Below are positions 1 through 8,407 of a stretch of DNA of 42,465 nucleotides, one piece after another. The translations under genes and the position numbers were made by a program. A model generated the notes under the pieces. That model worked only from the letters and a program-made list of their open reading frames with translations, made no database searches and was not told the DNA's origin. The stretch is from an uncultured Treponema sp. (lineage in GTDB: Bacteria > Spirochaetota > Spirochaetia > Treponematales > Treponemataceae): assembly GCA_946628495.1 (NCBI GenBank), contig CAMOWQ010000005.1, positions 1 to 42,465 on the forward strand, written 5' to 3'. The stretch's first letter is position 1, and each line of letters begins with the position of its first letter.

Positions 1-14
1 GGAGAAGTTGAAGT

Positions 15-413
15 ATGACATATTATTTAGATGCAAATATTGTCAGCTATCTTCTAAAAGGAAATAAAGATATATTTTCAAAACTTAGTGATTTAGCAAG
101 TAATGATCATACAATTTCTATTCCAAATATTGTTTATTATGAGATAAAACGAGGGCTTCTTGCTAATGGTGCTACAACAAAATTAGACCGCTTTATAAAC
201 TTTGCAAAAGTACTGGGAATAGTAGAATTAAAAACTTCAACTCTTGATATTGAAGCGAAGATTTATGCTGATTTGAAAAACGATGGAAATATTATTGAAG
301 ATGATGATATTTTTATCGGAGCAACAGCACTTGAGAATGACGCTATTCTTGTTACTAATAATGAACGTCATTTAGGAAGAATCAAAGACTTGAAATACGA
401 AGTTTGGTGTTGA
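15..413 (+). CDS. vapC: PIN-domain ribonuclease toxin, VapC family
   Basis: ORF MTYYLDANIVSYLLKGN... with N-terminal YLDANI, central E and C-terminal DDDIFIGATALENDAILVTNNERHL, typical of PIN/VapC; GGAGAAG ribosome site at window start; antitoxin would lie upstream of the window. Confidence 0.88.
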   Translation: MTYYLDANIVSYLLKGNKDIFSKLSDLASNDHTISIPNIVYYEIKRGLLANGATTKLDRFINFAKVLGIVELKTSTLDIEAKIYADLKNDGNIIEDDDIFIGATALENDAILVTNNERHLGRIKDLKYEVWC

Positions 414-485
414 TTCGATTTTTAGTAAGAAAATTATTTAGATTAACTGAATAAAATAGCAAATTCGGCGTAAGCAATTTACATA

Positions 486-645
486 TCGGGTTTTAGGGCT
501 CGCGTGCGCAGCATAGCTGCTTCGAGACTCGCTAAAAACAGTCCACTGGACTGTTTTTGCCTGCGTCGCAGGCCGCTCCCTACCTAGGAGAAGGGGTAGC
601 GGAAAACCGCGAAGTGGGTTGGAGCGAGGGGAAGGCTTTCCCCTT
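486..645 (+). repeat. Composite palindromic repeat, copy A (intergenic)
   Basis: Chain of inverted repeats: AAAAACAGTCC-ACT-GGACTGTTTTT (534-558), GCCTGC-GTC-GCAGGC (559-573), GGGGAA-GGCT-TTCCCC (628-643). Blocks 585-607 and 623-643 recur exactly, reverse-complemented, inside mnmE. Confidence 0.85.
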
Positions 646-669
646 CTTATGAATTTTTATCCCTGTCTT

Positions 670-1854
670 TTATGCCCTTTCAATAATCTGAATGCAAGGT
701 TCGGTTTTTTCCATTATAAGAGGGAAATGGCTTTCTGTAAGAAGAACCGTTTCGCCGTCGCACTGAACAAGAATAGGCTTATCGTAATTTATTCTTATTT
801 TTTCAGCAGAAAAGGTTTTTGAACAGCTGCATTTTTTATTATTGATGTATGAACCGTCGATATAATGATTGTTTACCATAATCAGTTTTGCAAGAGAAAT
901 CTTTTTTGTAAAACAAACGTTATCATCTGTCGGGAAAATTTTGTGTCCACCGCCATAAGTAGAATGTCCGGATTTTCCAAAAACTACAAAAGTAATACGG
1001 TCGTCGGTTTTTGCAAAAACATTTCCGTCTTTATCGAAATATTCGACGTGTGCAGTACCAATCGGTAAATCCTTATCATAAACAAAGGCACTCAAAATAA
1101 CGCACATCTGGTAAATGTTTCCAGGCATTTTGCGTTTGATTGCATTTGTAAGATAGCAGACGTAAGCATCAATTCCGATACTTGCAGAGTTGAAGGCATA
1201 CCAAGGTGCAGGCGGAATATCTCCGTCAGAATATTTTTCTGGATTTTTTTTACATTTTTTGATTTCTTCTGGAGTCGGTGTTTTTTCCGGGTAAACACGC
1301 ACTGCCTGTGCATTTTTGAATTTAAGCGGTGACTGAAGCAGATTCATTGTTTCTTCAAGAGTATGCCCGTCGGTTCCGTCGTTGCCGGTTCCAAGAGGAA
1401 GTCTTATTAAAGTAATATGCTTTGTAATTACGGTATTTTTTGTTTCATCATCATGTGCAAGCTTAAAAAGACTTGTCTGTACTTCAAGAGAAGTTCCATC
1501 GCCACCAGCAGTTATGATGATATGCGCATCTTGCTCGAATGACGGATTGTTTTTGTACTCATCAAGGATTTTTTCAACAAGTTTAACCGTAATTTCCTTG
1601 GCATGACCTGCATATTCAGTACAGATTGTGTTTGTTGTAACAGATGCTGCCTGATTTTCTTTTGATTTTACGGCCTGTGCAGTGTTGGCAAGGACTTTTT
1701 TATAATGAACAGCCTTTTTCTTTTTCCTAAAACAGCCTGCAGTAGGATTTACAATGATATCAAGATAAACGCTCTTCCCATTCCAAAGCGGATTTTTAGA
1801 AATAATCACAGAAAGACAATCCGCAATGTCTTGTGATGTTAATTCAGAACTCAT
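670..1854 (-). CDS. Diacylglycerol kinase / lipid kinase family protein
   Basis: VNPTAG...IITAGGDGTSLEV...RLPLGTGNDGTDG motifs of the DAGK catalytic domain. Confidence 0.85.
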   Translation of the reverse strand: MSSELTSQDIADCLSVIISKNPLWNGKSVYLDIIVNPTAGCFRKKKKAVHYKKVLANTAQAVKSKENQAASVTTNTICTEYAGHAKEITVKLVEKILDEYKNNPSFEQDAHIIITAGGDGTSLEVQTSLFKLAHDDETKNTVITKHITLIRLPLGTGNDGTDGHTLEETMNLLQSPLKFKNAQAVRVYPEKTPTPEEIKKCKKNPEKYSDGDIPPAPWYAFNSASIGIDAYVCYLTNAIKRKMPGNIYQMCVILSAFVYDKDLPIGTAHVEYFDKDGNVFAKTDDRITFVVFGKSGHSTYGGGHKIFPTDDNVCFTKKISLAKLIMVNNHYIDGSYINNKKCSCSKTFSAEKIRINYDKPILVQCDGETVLLTESHFPLIMEKTEPCIQIIERA

Positions 1855-1887
1855 ATTTTTAAATTATTATATAGAAAAAAAAAGATG

Positions 1888-2586
1888 TCAATAAAATTTA
1901 CCAAAATAGCTCATTCGAACTCTATTGTTTTCATCTATAATATCATGGTTTTGTGCAATAGGATTGCAGCCAACATACACTTCTTTTATATTAGTCCAGC
2001 CAGATAAATCTGGAAGACAGGAAATATTATTATTCCATAATATGACTCGCTCAGGATTCAGATTTTTCAATTCATCAATACTATCAAGATTACACATTCC
2101 CAAATCAATATCCTTGAGTTCTGTCAGGTTTTCCAGATATTTTAAGTCCACATTTTTTTGATAGCACAAATCTAATCCTTTCAAATAAATACATTTTGAT
2201 ATCGGTTCATAACTGGAAACAGGATTCCTATTAACACATAAATACGTGAGATGATTTATTTTTGTTATCGGTTCAAGATTCTTGATTTTTCCAGGATATA
2301 AAATTAATGATTCCAGATTTTTAAGTCTTTCTATTCCTTCAAGTTTTTTTGCTGAACCATATTTTGCATTAATGAAAAGTCTTGTTACTTCTTCAAGATC
2401 CTGTTCTGTAAGATGTTTTTTTCCAAGCTGTTTTCTTATAACCCGTTCAAGTCTTGGATTTTCTGGAATAAGCCCGTCAACACGATGTGTATAAAAGTAA
2501 ACAACTGTACATGAAATTAAAATCAGTACAAGTATAATTTTTTTAATTATCACAGATACAGTGCTTTGTATTTTTATCATAAACAA
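1888..2586 (-). CDS. Leucine-rich-repeat protein with N-terminal membrane anchor/signal
   Basis: N-terminal hydrophobic segment IIKKIILVLILISCTVVYF, then LRRs (LKNLESLILYPGKIKNLEPITKINHLTYL...). Confidence 0.75.
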   Translation of the reverse strand: MFMIKIQSTVSVIIKKIILVLILISCTVVYFYTHRVDGLIPENPRLERVIRKQLGKKHLTEQDLEEVTRLFINAKYGSAKKLEGIERLKNLESLILYPGKIKNLEPITKINHLTYLCVNRNPVSSYEPISKCIYLKGLDLCYQKNVDLKYLENLTELKDIDLGMCNLDSIDELKNLNPERVILWNNNISCLPDLSGWTNIKEVYVGCNPIAQNHDIIDENNRVRMSYFGKFY

Positions 2587-2723
2587 ACTCCTCCAATAAA
2601 AGATACCCTCTCCGATGCCATTATTCTGTTGTAATATTCAAGTTCAATAATGCTCTTGTTAATATGGTACATACCATTTTCAAAAAAAAAGCAACAAAAA
2701 AAATGTAATAAGAGGATGAGTAT

Positions 2724-3374
2724 ATGAAAGGTGATTTAAAATTTGGAATCTACGATTTCAGTGATTTTGCAGATGAATTGGATGAAGAACAACTTATTAC
2801 AGTAAATGGAGGAAGAAGTTATGGACAATGTGGTAGTGGAAGTCCTTCTACAACATCGACTCCAAATCAGCAGCCATCTCCGTCTATTCCAACAAATTAT
2901 ACAAATACATCCGTATCTATAGTTTCTTCAGGTTATTGTAATGGTGGTGTTGGTGCTGATTCTGTTTCGACTCCTTATGGTAAGCCAAATAATAAAAAAA
3001 ATTCATCCGAAACACCTTCTGATAATCCACAGCCTAGTTTTACAGACAGTAATCCTAAAAAGAATTGGAAAAAAGAATGGAATCCATATTTTGGTAATCC
3101 TGATTATGAACTAACAGAAAAGGATGGGGTAACCTTAAGAGAAGCAGAATCTGTTTGGGGAAAAATGATAACGAAAGAAGAATCTGATTATTACTTTGAT
3201 TTAATAAAGGCAATAGTTACAGATTCTGAAACTGGAGGGTATGTGTTAGTAACTAGTAGTGGCTATGGTAATGGAACATATACTGAATATTCTTTTGTAG
3301 ATTCTGAAAAAAAATTGCATAATACTTTTATAGATGCTAATAATGATGGGATAATTGATTATGTCACCGATTAA
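2724..3374 (+). CDS. Secreted protein with bacteriocin-type double-glycine leader
   Basis: Leader MKGDLKFGIYDFSDFADELDEEQLITVNGG followed by a C/G/S/T/P-rich segment; C-terminal DANNDGIIDYVTD resembles a Ca-binding EF-hand loop. Confidence 0.6.
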   Translation: MKGDLKFGIYDFSDFADELDEEQLITVNGGRSYGQCGSGSPSTTSTPNQQPSPSIPTNYTNTSVSIVSSGYCNGGVGADSVSTPYGKPNNKKNSSETPSDNPQPSFTDSNPKKNWKKEWNPYFGNPDYELTEKDGVTLREAESVWGKMITKEESDYYFDLIKAIVTDSETGGYVLVTSSGYGNGTYTEYSFVDSEKKLHNTFIDANNDGIIDYVTD

Positions 3375-3804
3375 AAAGATTCTTACAATACAATTCGTTT
3401 TTCTTCTTTCTATATTTTTCTGTTATGGGCAGGAAGATTTTCCTTCTTTATATAAATATTTACAGGCAAATAATTATGAAAAAGTTATAAAATATTCTCC
3501 GTGTGATTATGTAATTTTTGATAAGGCAGAAAAAGATCCTCTTTATATTAGTTTTACTTATGGTGATGAAAGAAATTTGTTTGGAGTTCGTGCTTTTGTA
3601 ATGTTTAAATTTACAGAAATAGGACCGGAAATGACTAACGATTTTATATCTATAGAATTTTAGGATGAAAATAATGTTCGTGTTAAATATGAAAAGGCAA
3701 ACAGAAACATGGATAAGGGAAATCGTACTGTTATATGGGATGGCAATATAGGTCGTAAAGGCTGCATCCAATATGAAAATCCTATTTTACATTTGTGGGA
3801 ATAA
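3361..3804 (+). pseudogene. Secreted protein gene interrupted by an in-frame TAG (3661-3663)
   Basis: ORF MSPIKKILTIQFVFLLSIFFCYGQ... stops at TAG 3661; the same frame continues 46 codons (DENNVRVKYEKANRNMDKGNRTVIWDGNIGRKGCIQYENPILHLWE) to TAA 3802-3804. Confidence 0.65.
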
Positions 3805-3813
3805 ATTTAAAAA

Positions 3814-3960
3814 ATGAAAAACCTAACAATAATAATTCTTTTTGTTTTATGTTATACAAATCTTTTTTCTCAGCCTCTTAACAGTTATCAGCAATGATCA
3901 TAAGATTTCTATGATGAAGCAGGCAGATTCTTTGTATCACGTTAAAAACTGTGGATGATT
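3814..3960 (+). pseudogene. Remnant of a secreted-protein gene
   Basis: Signal-peptide-like MKNLTIIILFVLCYTNLFSQPLNSYQQ, then stops with residual coding-like text (DFYDEAGRFFVSR). Confidence 0.45.
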
Positions 3961-4002
3961 GTATATGATGATTAACAGAAAAAATAATGGAGAGACTTTT
4001 TT

Positions 4003-4584
4003 ATGCATGTTATTAATTTGTTCAAAAAAAATATATTTATATATTTAATATTTCTAACTTTTAATTATGTATATGCATATGAAATAACAGATAAATCTAT
4101 AATTTTGCGTGATGATAAAGGAAATACTTTTTCTCTTCTTATGGATTCTGAAACTGTAAAGTCGTATTTGGGAGAGCCAAAGGAATTAGTTATGTCAAAA
4201 GATTCTGATGGTGATATTTCTGGATATGTTTATGATGGAATAGAATTTTATGTTGATAATTTCTTAAAAAATCAAAGAGAAAAATACCTTGTATGGACAA
4301 TTCTTGTAGAGAATCCAAACTATTTAATTACTTTTAAGAATTTCAGAATTAATGAAACAAGATTTCAAGATGTTTCAAGTTTCTTTAATGTGTCAAATGG
4401 ACAGATATATTCGAAATATTCACCTGATGAATTAAACTTGCTTTGCTGGTTTTCTGTTGAACAATATATGCCTCCTGATACTGAGGATGTACAAAAATAT
4501 GGAGATTTTCTAATAGTTTTAACATTTGATTCAAAAACTCAAATCCTAAAGAAATGTCAGTTTTCTATAGATTATGGTATTTAA
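4003..4584 (+). CDS. Secreted hypothetical protein
   Basis: Signal peptide LFKKNIFIYLIFLTFNYVYA; GGAGA upstream; 193-aa open frame. Confidence 0.65.
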   Translation: MHVINLFKKNIFIYLIFLTFNYVYAYEITDKSIILRDDKGNTFSLLMDSETVKSYLGEPKELVMSKDSDGDISGYVYDGIEFYVDNFLKNQREKYLVWTILVENPNYLITFKNFRINETRFQDVSSFFNVSNGQIYSKYSPDELNLLCWFSVEQYMPPDTEDVQKYGDFLIVLTFDSKTQILKKCQFSIDYGI

Positions 4585-4661
4585 TAAAGTATAATATAGA
4601 AAAATCATTACTAAAAAATGTACTTTTTTAAAAAATCGCAGTAAGATTGACTTGCTTTAAT

Positions 4662-4746
4662 TTGTCGATTATACTCGACAATATAGATAAATATTTGTCG
4701 AATATACACGACGAGTATTGCTTGTTTTATCGATTATATTCGACAA
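4662..4746. promoter_or_regulatory. Three phased ~20-bp quasi-palindromes (candidate operators)
   Basis: TTGTCGATTATACTCGACAA (4662-4681), TTGTCGAATATACACGACGA (4695-4714), TTATCGATTATATTCGACAA (4727-4746); start-to-start 33 and 32 bp; the third abuts the SD of the ATPase gene. Confidence 0.75.
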
Positions 4747-4755
4747 GGAGAACCT

Positions 4756-6039
4756 ATGAATCACGAAATACTAAAGCAAGTTATTTATGATCAGCACGAA
4801 ATTATAAAGAATTTTACAATTGTTCCTCGCGAATATGGGTTTGATCTTAATGCCAATTATGTTGTTATTGGGCTTCGTAGAGCCGGAAAATCCACTTTAT
4901 TATATAAAATTGTTCATGACCTTATTGCACAAGGAACGGATTGGAATCAGATAATTTATATCAATTTTGAAGATGAACGTCTTTCGGAATTTACAGTAAA
5001 TGATTTTAATGACATTCTTTCTGTTCAAGCAGAACTTAGCGAAAAAAAAGGCTGGTTCTTCCTTGATGAAATTCAAAATATTGACGGGTGGGAAAAATTT
5101 GCACGCCGCTTAGCCGACTCAAAGGAGCATGTATTTATTACAGGAAGTAATGCAAAAATGCTTTCGTCGGAAATCGAAAACCGGTTAGGTGGCCGGTATC
5201 TTACAAAATATGTTACTCCTTATAATTTTAGAGAATATCTTACGGCGAAAAACGTTGATTTTTCAGATAAAGCAATTCTTGCAACAAAAGACAGCGGAAA
5301 AATAAAACGTGAAATGGAAACTTACTTTTATTTTGGTGGATTTCCGGAAAATCTTGAATATAAAGACAAACGTGAATACGTATCAAGCATATATCAGAAA
5401 ATTCTTTTAGGTGACATAGCTGCCCGGAATAACATCAGAAATAATACAGGCCTGCGTCTTCTGATAAAAAAAATAGCTGAATCTGTAAAAGATGAAGTGT
5501 CTTATTCAAAATTGCATAATATCCTCAAAACAATTGGTGTAAATATTAGTAAAGATGTCGTAATTGATTATATCGGATATGCGCAGCAATCATTTTTAAT
5601 TTTTGCAATCAGAAATTATTTTTCTAAATTTGTTGATAAAGAAACAACACCAAAATATTACTTTAATGATAATGGCCTGTTAAATCTTTTTTTGAGCAAA
5701 GAAGAACCAAAATTACTCGAAAACCTCGTTGCAATCACTCTTTGGAATAAATATAAAGACAATCTGTATTATCTTAAAGGCAAAAATCTTGATGTAGATT
5801 TTTTTGTTGAAGAAACAGGGCAGGCGATTCAGGTTGCATATTCTGTTGTAAACATTTCTAATGATAGAGAAACAAAATCTCTTATAGAAGCCGCAAAAAC
5901 TGTAAAGGACGCAAAGAGATTTATAATCATTACCTGGGAAGAAGAAAAAGAATTAACTATTGATGGAGTAAAAATCGAAATCATCCCGCTTTGGAAATGG
6001 CTTCTTATTTCCCCTATGATTGAAAAAAACTCCATATAG
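4756..6039 (+). CDS. AAA-family ATPase with DUF4143-like C-terminus
   Basis: Walker A GLRRAGKST, Walker B WFFLDEIQN, sensor ITGSNAKML, C-terminal DVDFFVEETGQAIQVAYSV. Confidence 0.88.
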   Translation: MNHEILKQVIYDQHEIIKNFTIVPREYGFDLNANYVVIGLRRAGKSTLLYKIVHDLIAQGTDWNQIIYINFEDERLSEFTVNDFNDILSVQAELSEKKGWFFLDEIQNIDGWEKFARRLADSKEHVFITGSNAKMLSSEIENRLGGRYLTKYVTPYNFREYLTAKNVDFSDKAILATKDSGKIKREMETYFYFGGFPENLEYKDKREYVSSIYQKILLGDIAARNNIRNNTGLRLLIKKIAESVKDEVSYSKLHNILKTIGVNISKDVVIDYIGYAQQSFLIFAIRNYFSKFVDKETTPKYYFNDNGLLNLFLSKEEPKLLENLVAITLWNKYKDNLYYLKGKNLDVDFFVEETGQAIQVAYSVVNISNDRETKSLIEAAKTVKDAKRFIIITWEEEKELTIDGVKIEIIPLWKWLLISPMIEKNSI

Positions 6040-6109
6040 TAGTATAACAACAGTAGAAAAAATCTATATAGATTAAATCCATACGGAGCAAATCTTAAGA
6101 GGTAAAAAC

Positions 6110-7336
6110 ATGAATGTTGTTGTAATCGGAGCCCAGTGGGGTGATGAAGGAAAAGGTAAGATTGTTGATTATCTTGCTGAGGATGCAAAATATGTTGTTC
6201 GCTATGCCGGCGGACCAAATGCAGGTCATACAATTGTAGTTGATGGAAAACAGTACGCACTTCATCAGGTTCCTTCTGGAATTCTTTATGCAGATAAGCA
6301 GGTTTTCCTTGGTTCTGGAATGGTAATTGATGCAGAAGCTTTCTTTAATGAACTTCAGATGCTCAAAGATAACGGAATCAATTGGGAAGGTCGTGTTTTT
6401 ATTTCTGACCGCGCTCATCTTATTCTTCCACGCTACCGCCAGATGGATAAAGACCGTGATGCAGCCCGCAAACGCCCGATTGGTACAACCGGTCGTGGAA
6501 TGGGTATTGCTTATGCAGAAAAAGCTCACCGCGATGGTGTTCGTCTTGCTGATTTGGACTGGCCGGAAAAAATGGCTGAATTTGACGGTGAAGATAAAGA
6601 ATATTTGGATAAATACCGCGATCGCCTTTTGAGTATGCGTGTAAACATGGCTCAGAAGATGTTTGAAGTAAAAGGTTCGAACATTTTGTTTGAAGGCGCT
6701 CAGGGTGCAATGCTCGACTTGGACAGCGGAACATACCCTTACGTAAGTTCTGGTGCTTCTTGTGCTGCAGGTGCCGCTACAGGTTGTGGAATTGGTCCTC
6801 ACGATTTGGACAAAATTGTTGGTGTTTTCAAGGCTTACCAGACACGTGTTGGTAACGGTCCAATGCCAACTGAATTTAATAACGAAAGCGAAGGTGAACT
6901 TTGCCAGTACGTTCGCGATACAGGCCGTGAATACGGTGTTACAACTGGTCGTGCACGCCGCTGCGGTTATCTTGATTTGGTTGCTTTGCGCTATGCTTGC
7001 CGCGTAAACTCTTTGGACGGACTTGTTCTTACTCACCTTGATATTTACGATGCAATGGATCAGATTGAAGCTTGTGTTGCTTACGACATCAACGGAAAAA
7101 TCGTTACAGACTTCCCTGCAAACGTAAAAGATATGGAAAATGCAAAACCTGTTCTTGAAAAGTTCGAAGGCTGGAAAACTCCACTTAAAGCTTGCCGTTC
7201 TTATGATAATCTTCCAAAACAGGCTAAAGACTACATCAGTTATATCGAAGACTATTGTGGAACACCTGTAACAATCGTTTCTGTAGGTTATGAACGCGAA
7301 GAAACATTTGTAAGACAGAATCCTTGGGAAAAATAA
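6110..7336 (+). CDS. purA: Adenylosuccinate synthetase
   Basis: MNVVVIGAQWGDEGKGKIVDYLAEDAKYVVRYAGGPNAGHT; TTGRGMGIAYAEK; FEGAQGAMLDLDSGTYPYVSS; TTGRARRCGYLD. Confidence 0.98.
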   Translation: MNVVVIGAQWGDEGKGKIVDYLAEDAKYVVRYAGGPNAGHTIVVDGKQYALHQVPSGILYADKQVFLGSGMVIDAEAFFNELQMLKDNGINWEGRVFISDRAHLILPRYRQMDKDRDAARKRPIGTTGRGMGIAYAEKAHRDGVRLADLDWPEKMAEFDGEDKEYLDKYRDRLLSMRVNMAQKMFEVKGSNILFEGAQGAMLDLDSGTYPYVSSGASCAAGAATGCGIGPHDLDKIVGVFKAYQTRVGNGPMPTEFNNESEGELCQYVRDTGREYGVTTGRARRCGYLDLVALRYACRVNSLDGLVLTHLDIYDAMDQIEACVAYDINGKIVTDFPANVKDMENAKPVLEKFEGWKTPLKACRSYDNLPKQAKDYISYIEDYCGTPVTIVSVGYEREETFVRQNPWEK

Positions 7337-7362
7337 AACAAGATAAATAATCTTGAATCAGA

Positions 7363-7410
7363 ATGCCCGGCAGATTGTAATAAAATACAGTTTGCCGGGC
7401 ATTTTTTTTT
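7363..7410 (+). terminator. Rho-independent terminator after purA
   Basis: ATGCCCGGCA...TGCCGGGCAT stem followed by T-tract. Confidence 0.9.
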
Positions 7411-7553
7411 GTTCGTAAGTTTGTGAAAATATGGCATGAAGATATGGCAGATAAGGTAAGCAAAACATAAAAGACCGGCAGGCAAGCCCGACAGAAAAAT
7501 GCGAGTGTTAGGCCTGAAAAATAATTTTCTTTAAAAAAAAAGAAAGTTTTATT

Positions 7554-8402
7554 ATGTTAACAAATATGGAAGTTTTATCTATATATGAACTGCCTTTTCA
7601 GACAGTATTTCTTATGTTTTTAATTTTCAGTTTTGTTGGATGGGTTTCGGAAGTTATTTATGTAGGAATTCTTTCGGAGCATAAATTTGTTAACCGCGGT
7701 TTTTTGCACGGCCCGATTTGTCCTATTTATGGCTTTGGCGGTGTTGTAATTCTTCTTTTGCCAAAAGTTCTTTATTCTACCTGGATACCTCTGTTCTTCT
7801 GTTCCATGATTTTGTGTACCTGCGTTGAATATTTTGCCAGCTGGATTTTGGAAAAGATGTTCCATACTTTGTGGTGGGATTATTCTCATTATAAGGTGAA
7901 CCTGAACGGTCGTGTTTGCCTTGTAAATTCCGTTTTGTTTGGAATTATGGGTGTTGTAACAATTCATTTTGTAATGCCGCTTGTTATGTATTTTATGAAC
8001 TGGTATGGAGAACGCCGTATTGCAATTACTTCGCATATTCTGGGTGGTGTTCTTGCTTTTGATATTCTGCTGACAATTAAAAGTCTTGTTGATTACAATA
8101 TGGCAATCGAGAAAATCAAGTCGTTTAAGGATAACCTTAAATCTATGTACGGTCAGGAAGAATGGTTCAAGAGTTCAACAATTGGTGAAATGCTGGAATC
8201 TGTAAAGGAACGTGCAAAGATTGAAAAAGACAGGTTTAGTCAGGGCTTTATTGATAATCTTGAAACTGTATTGCAGGAACACAAAAAGGTTGATGTCCTT
8301 ATCAGAAAGTTCCCTACTTTAACAAGTAAAGTTTATCACGATGAAATTGCGCATTTACGTGTTAAAATAAAGGAAACTATAAAAGAAAAGATTAAGCATT
8401 AA
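7554..8402 (+). CDS. Putative ABC-transporter type IV (CmpB-like) integral membrane protein
   Basis: FLIFSFVGWVSEVIYVGILSEHKFVNRGFLHGPICPIYGFGGV motif, multiple TM helices. Confidence 0.82.
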   Translation: MLTNMEVLSIYELPFQTVFLMFLIFSFVGWVSEVIYVGILSEHKFVNRGFLHGPICPIYGFGGVVILLLPKVLYSTWIPLFFCSMILCTCVEYFASWILEKMFHTLWWDYSHYKVNLNGRVCLVNSVLFGIMGVVTIHFVMPLVMYFMNWYGERRIAITSHILGGVLAFDILLTIKSLVDYNMAIEKIKSFKDNLKSMYGQEEWFKSSTIGEMLESVKERAKIEKDRFSQGFIDNLETVLQEHKKVDVLIRKFPTLTSKVYHDEIAHLRVKIKETIKEKIKH

Positions 8403-8407
8403 TAAAA

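Noticed and set aside
619-822. 67-aa plus-strand ORF covering the repeat end and the lipid-kinase 3' end
   Set aside because: Overlaps a well-supported gene antisense and starts inside a repeat
2664-2677. ATGGTA-CA-TACCAT inverted repeat upstream of the GG-leader gene
   Set aside because: Short and AT-rich, no second copy noticed; possible operator but too weak to list
6095-7036. 313-aa minus-strand ORF opposite purA
   Set aside because: Shadow ORF over a clearly identified gene; composition is Cys/Thr/Asn-rich antisense text with no recognisable motif
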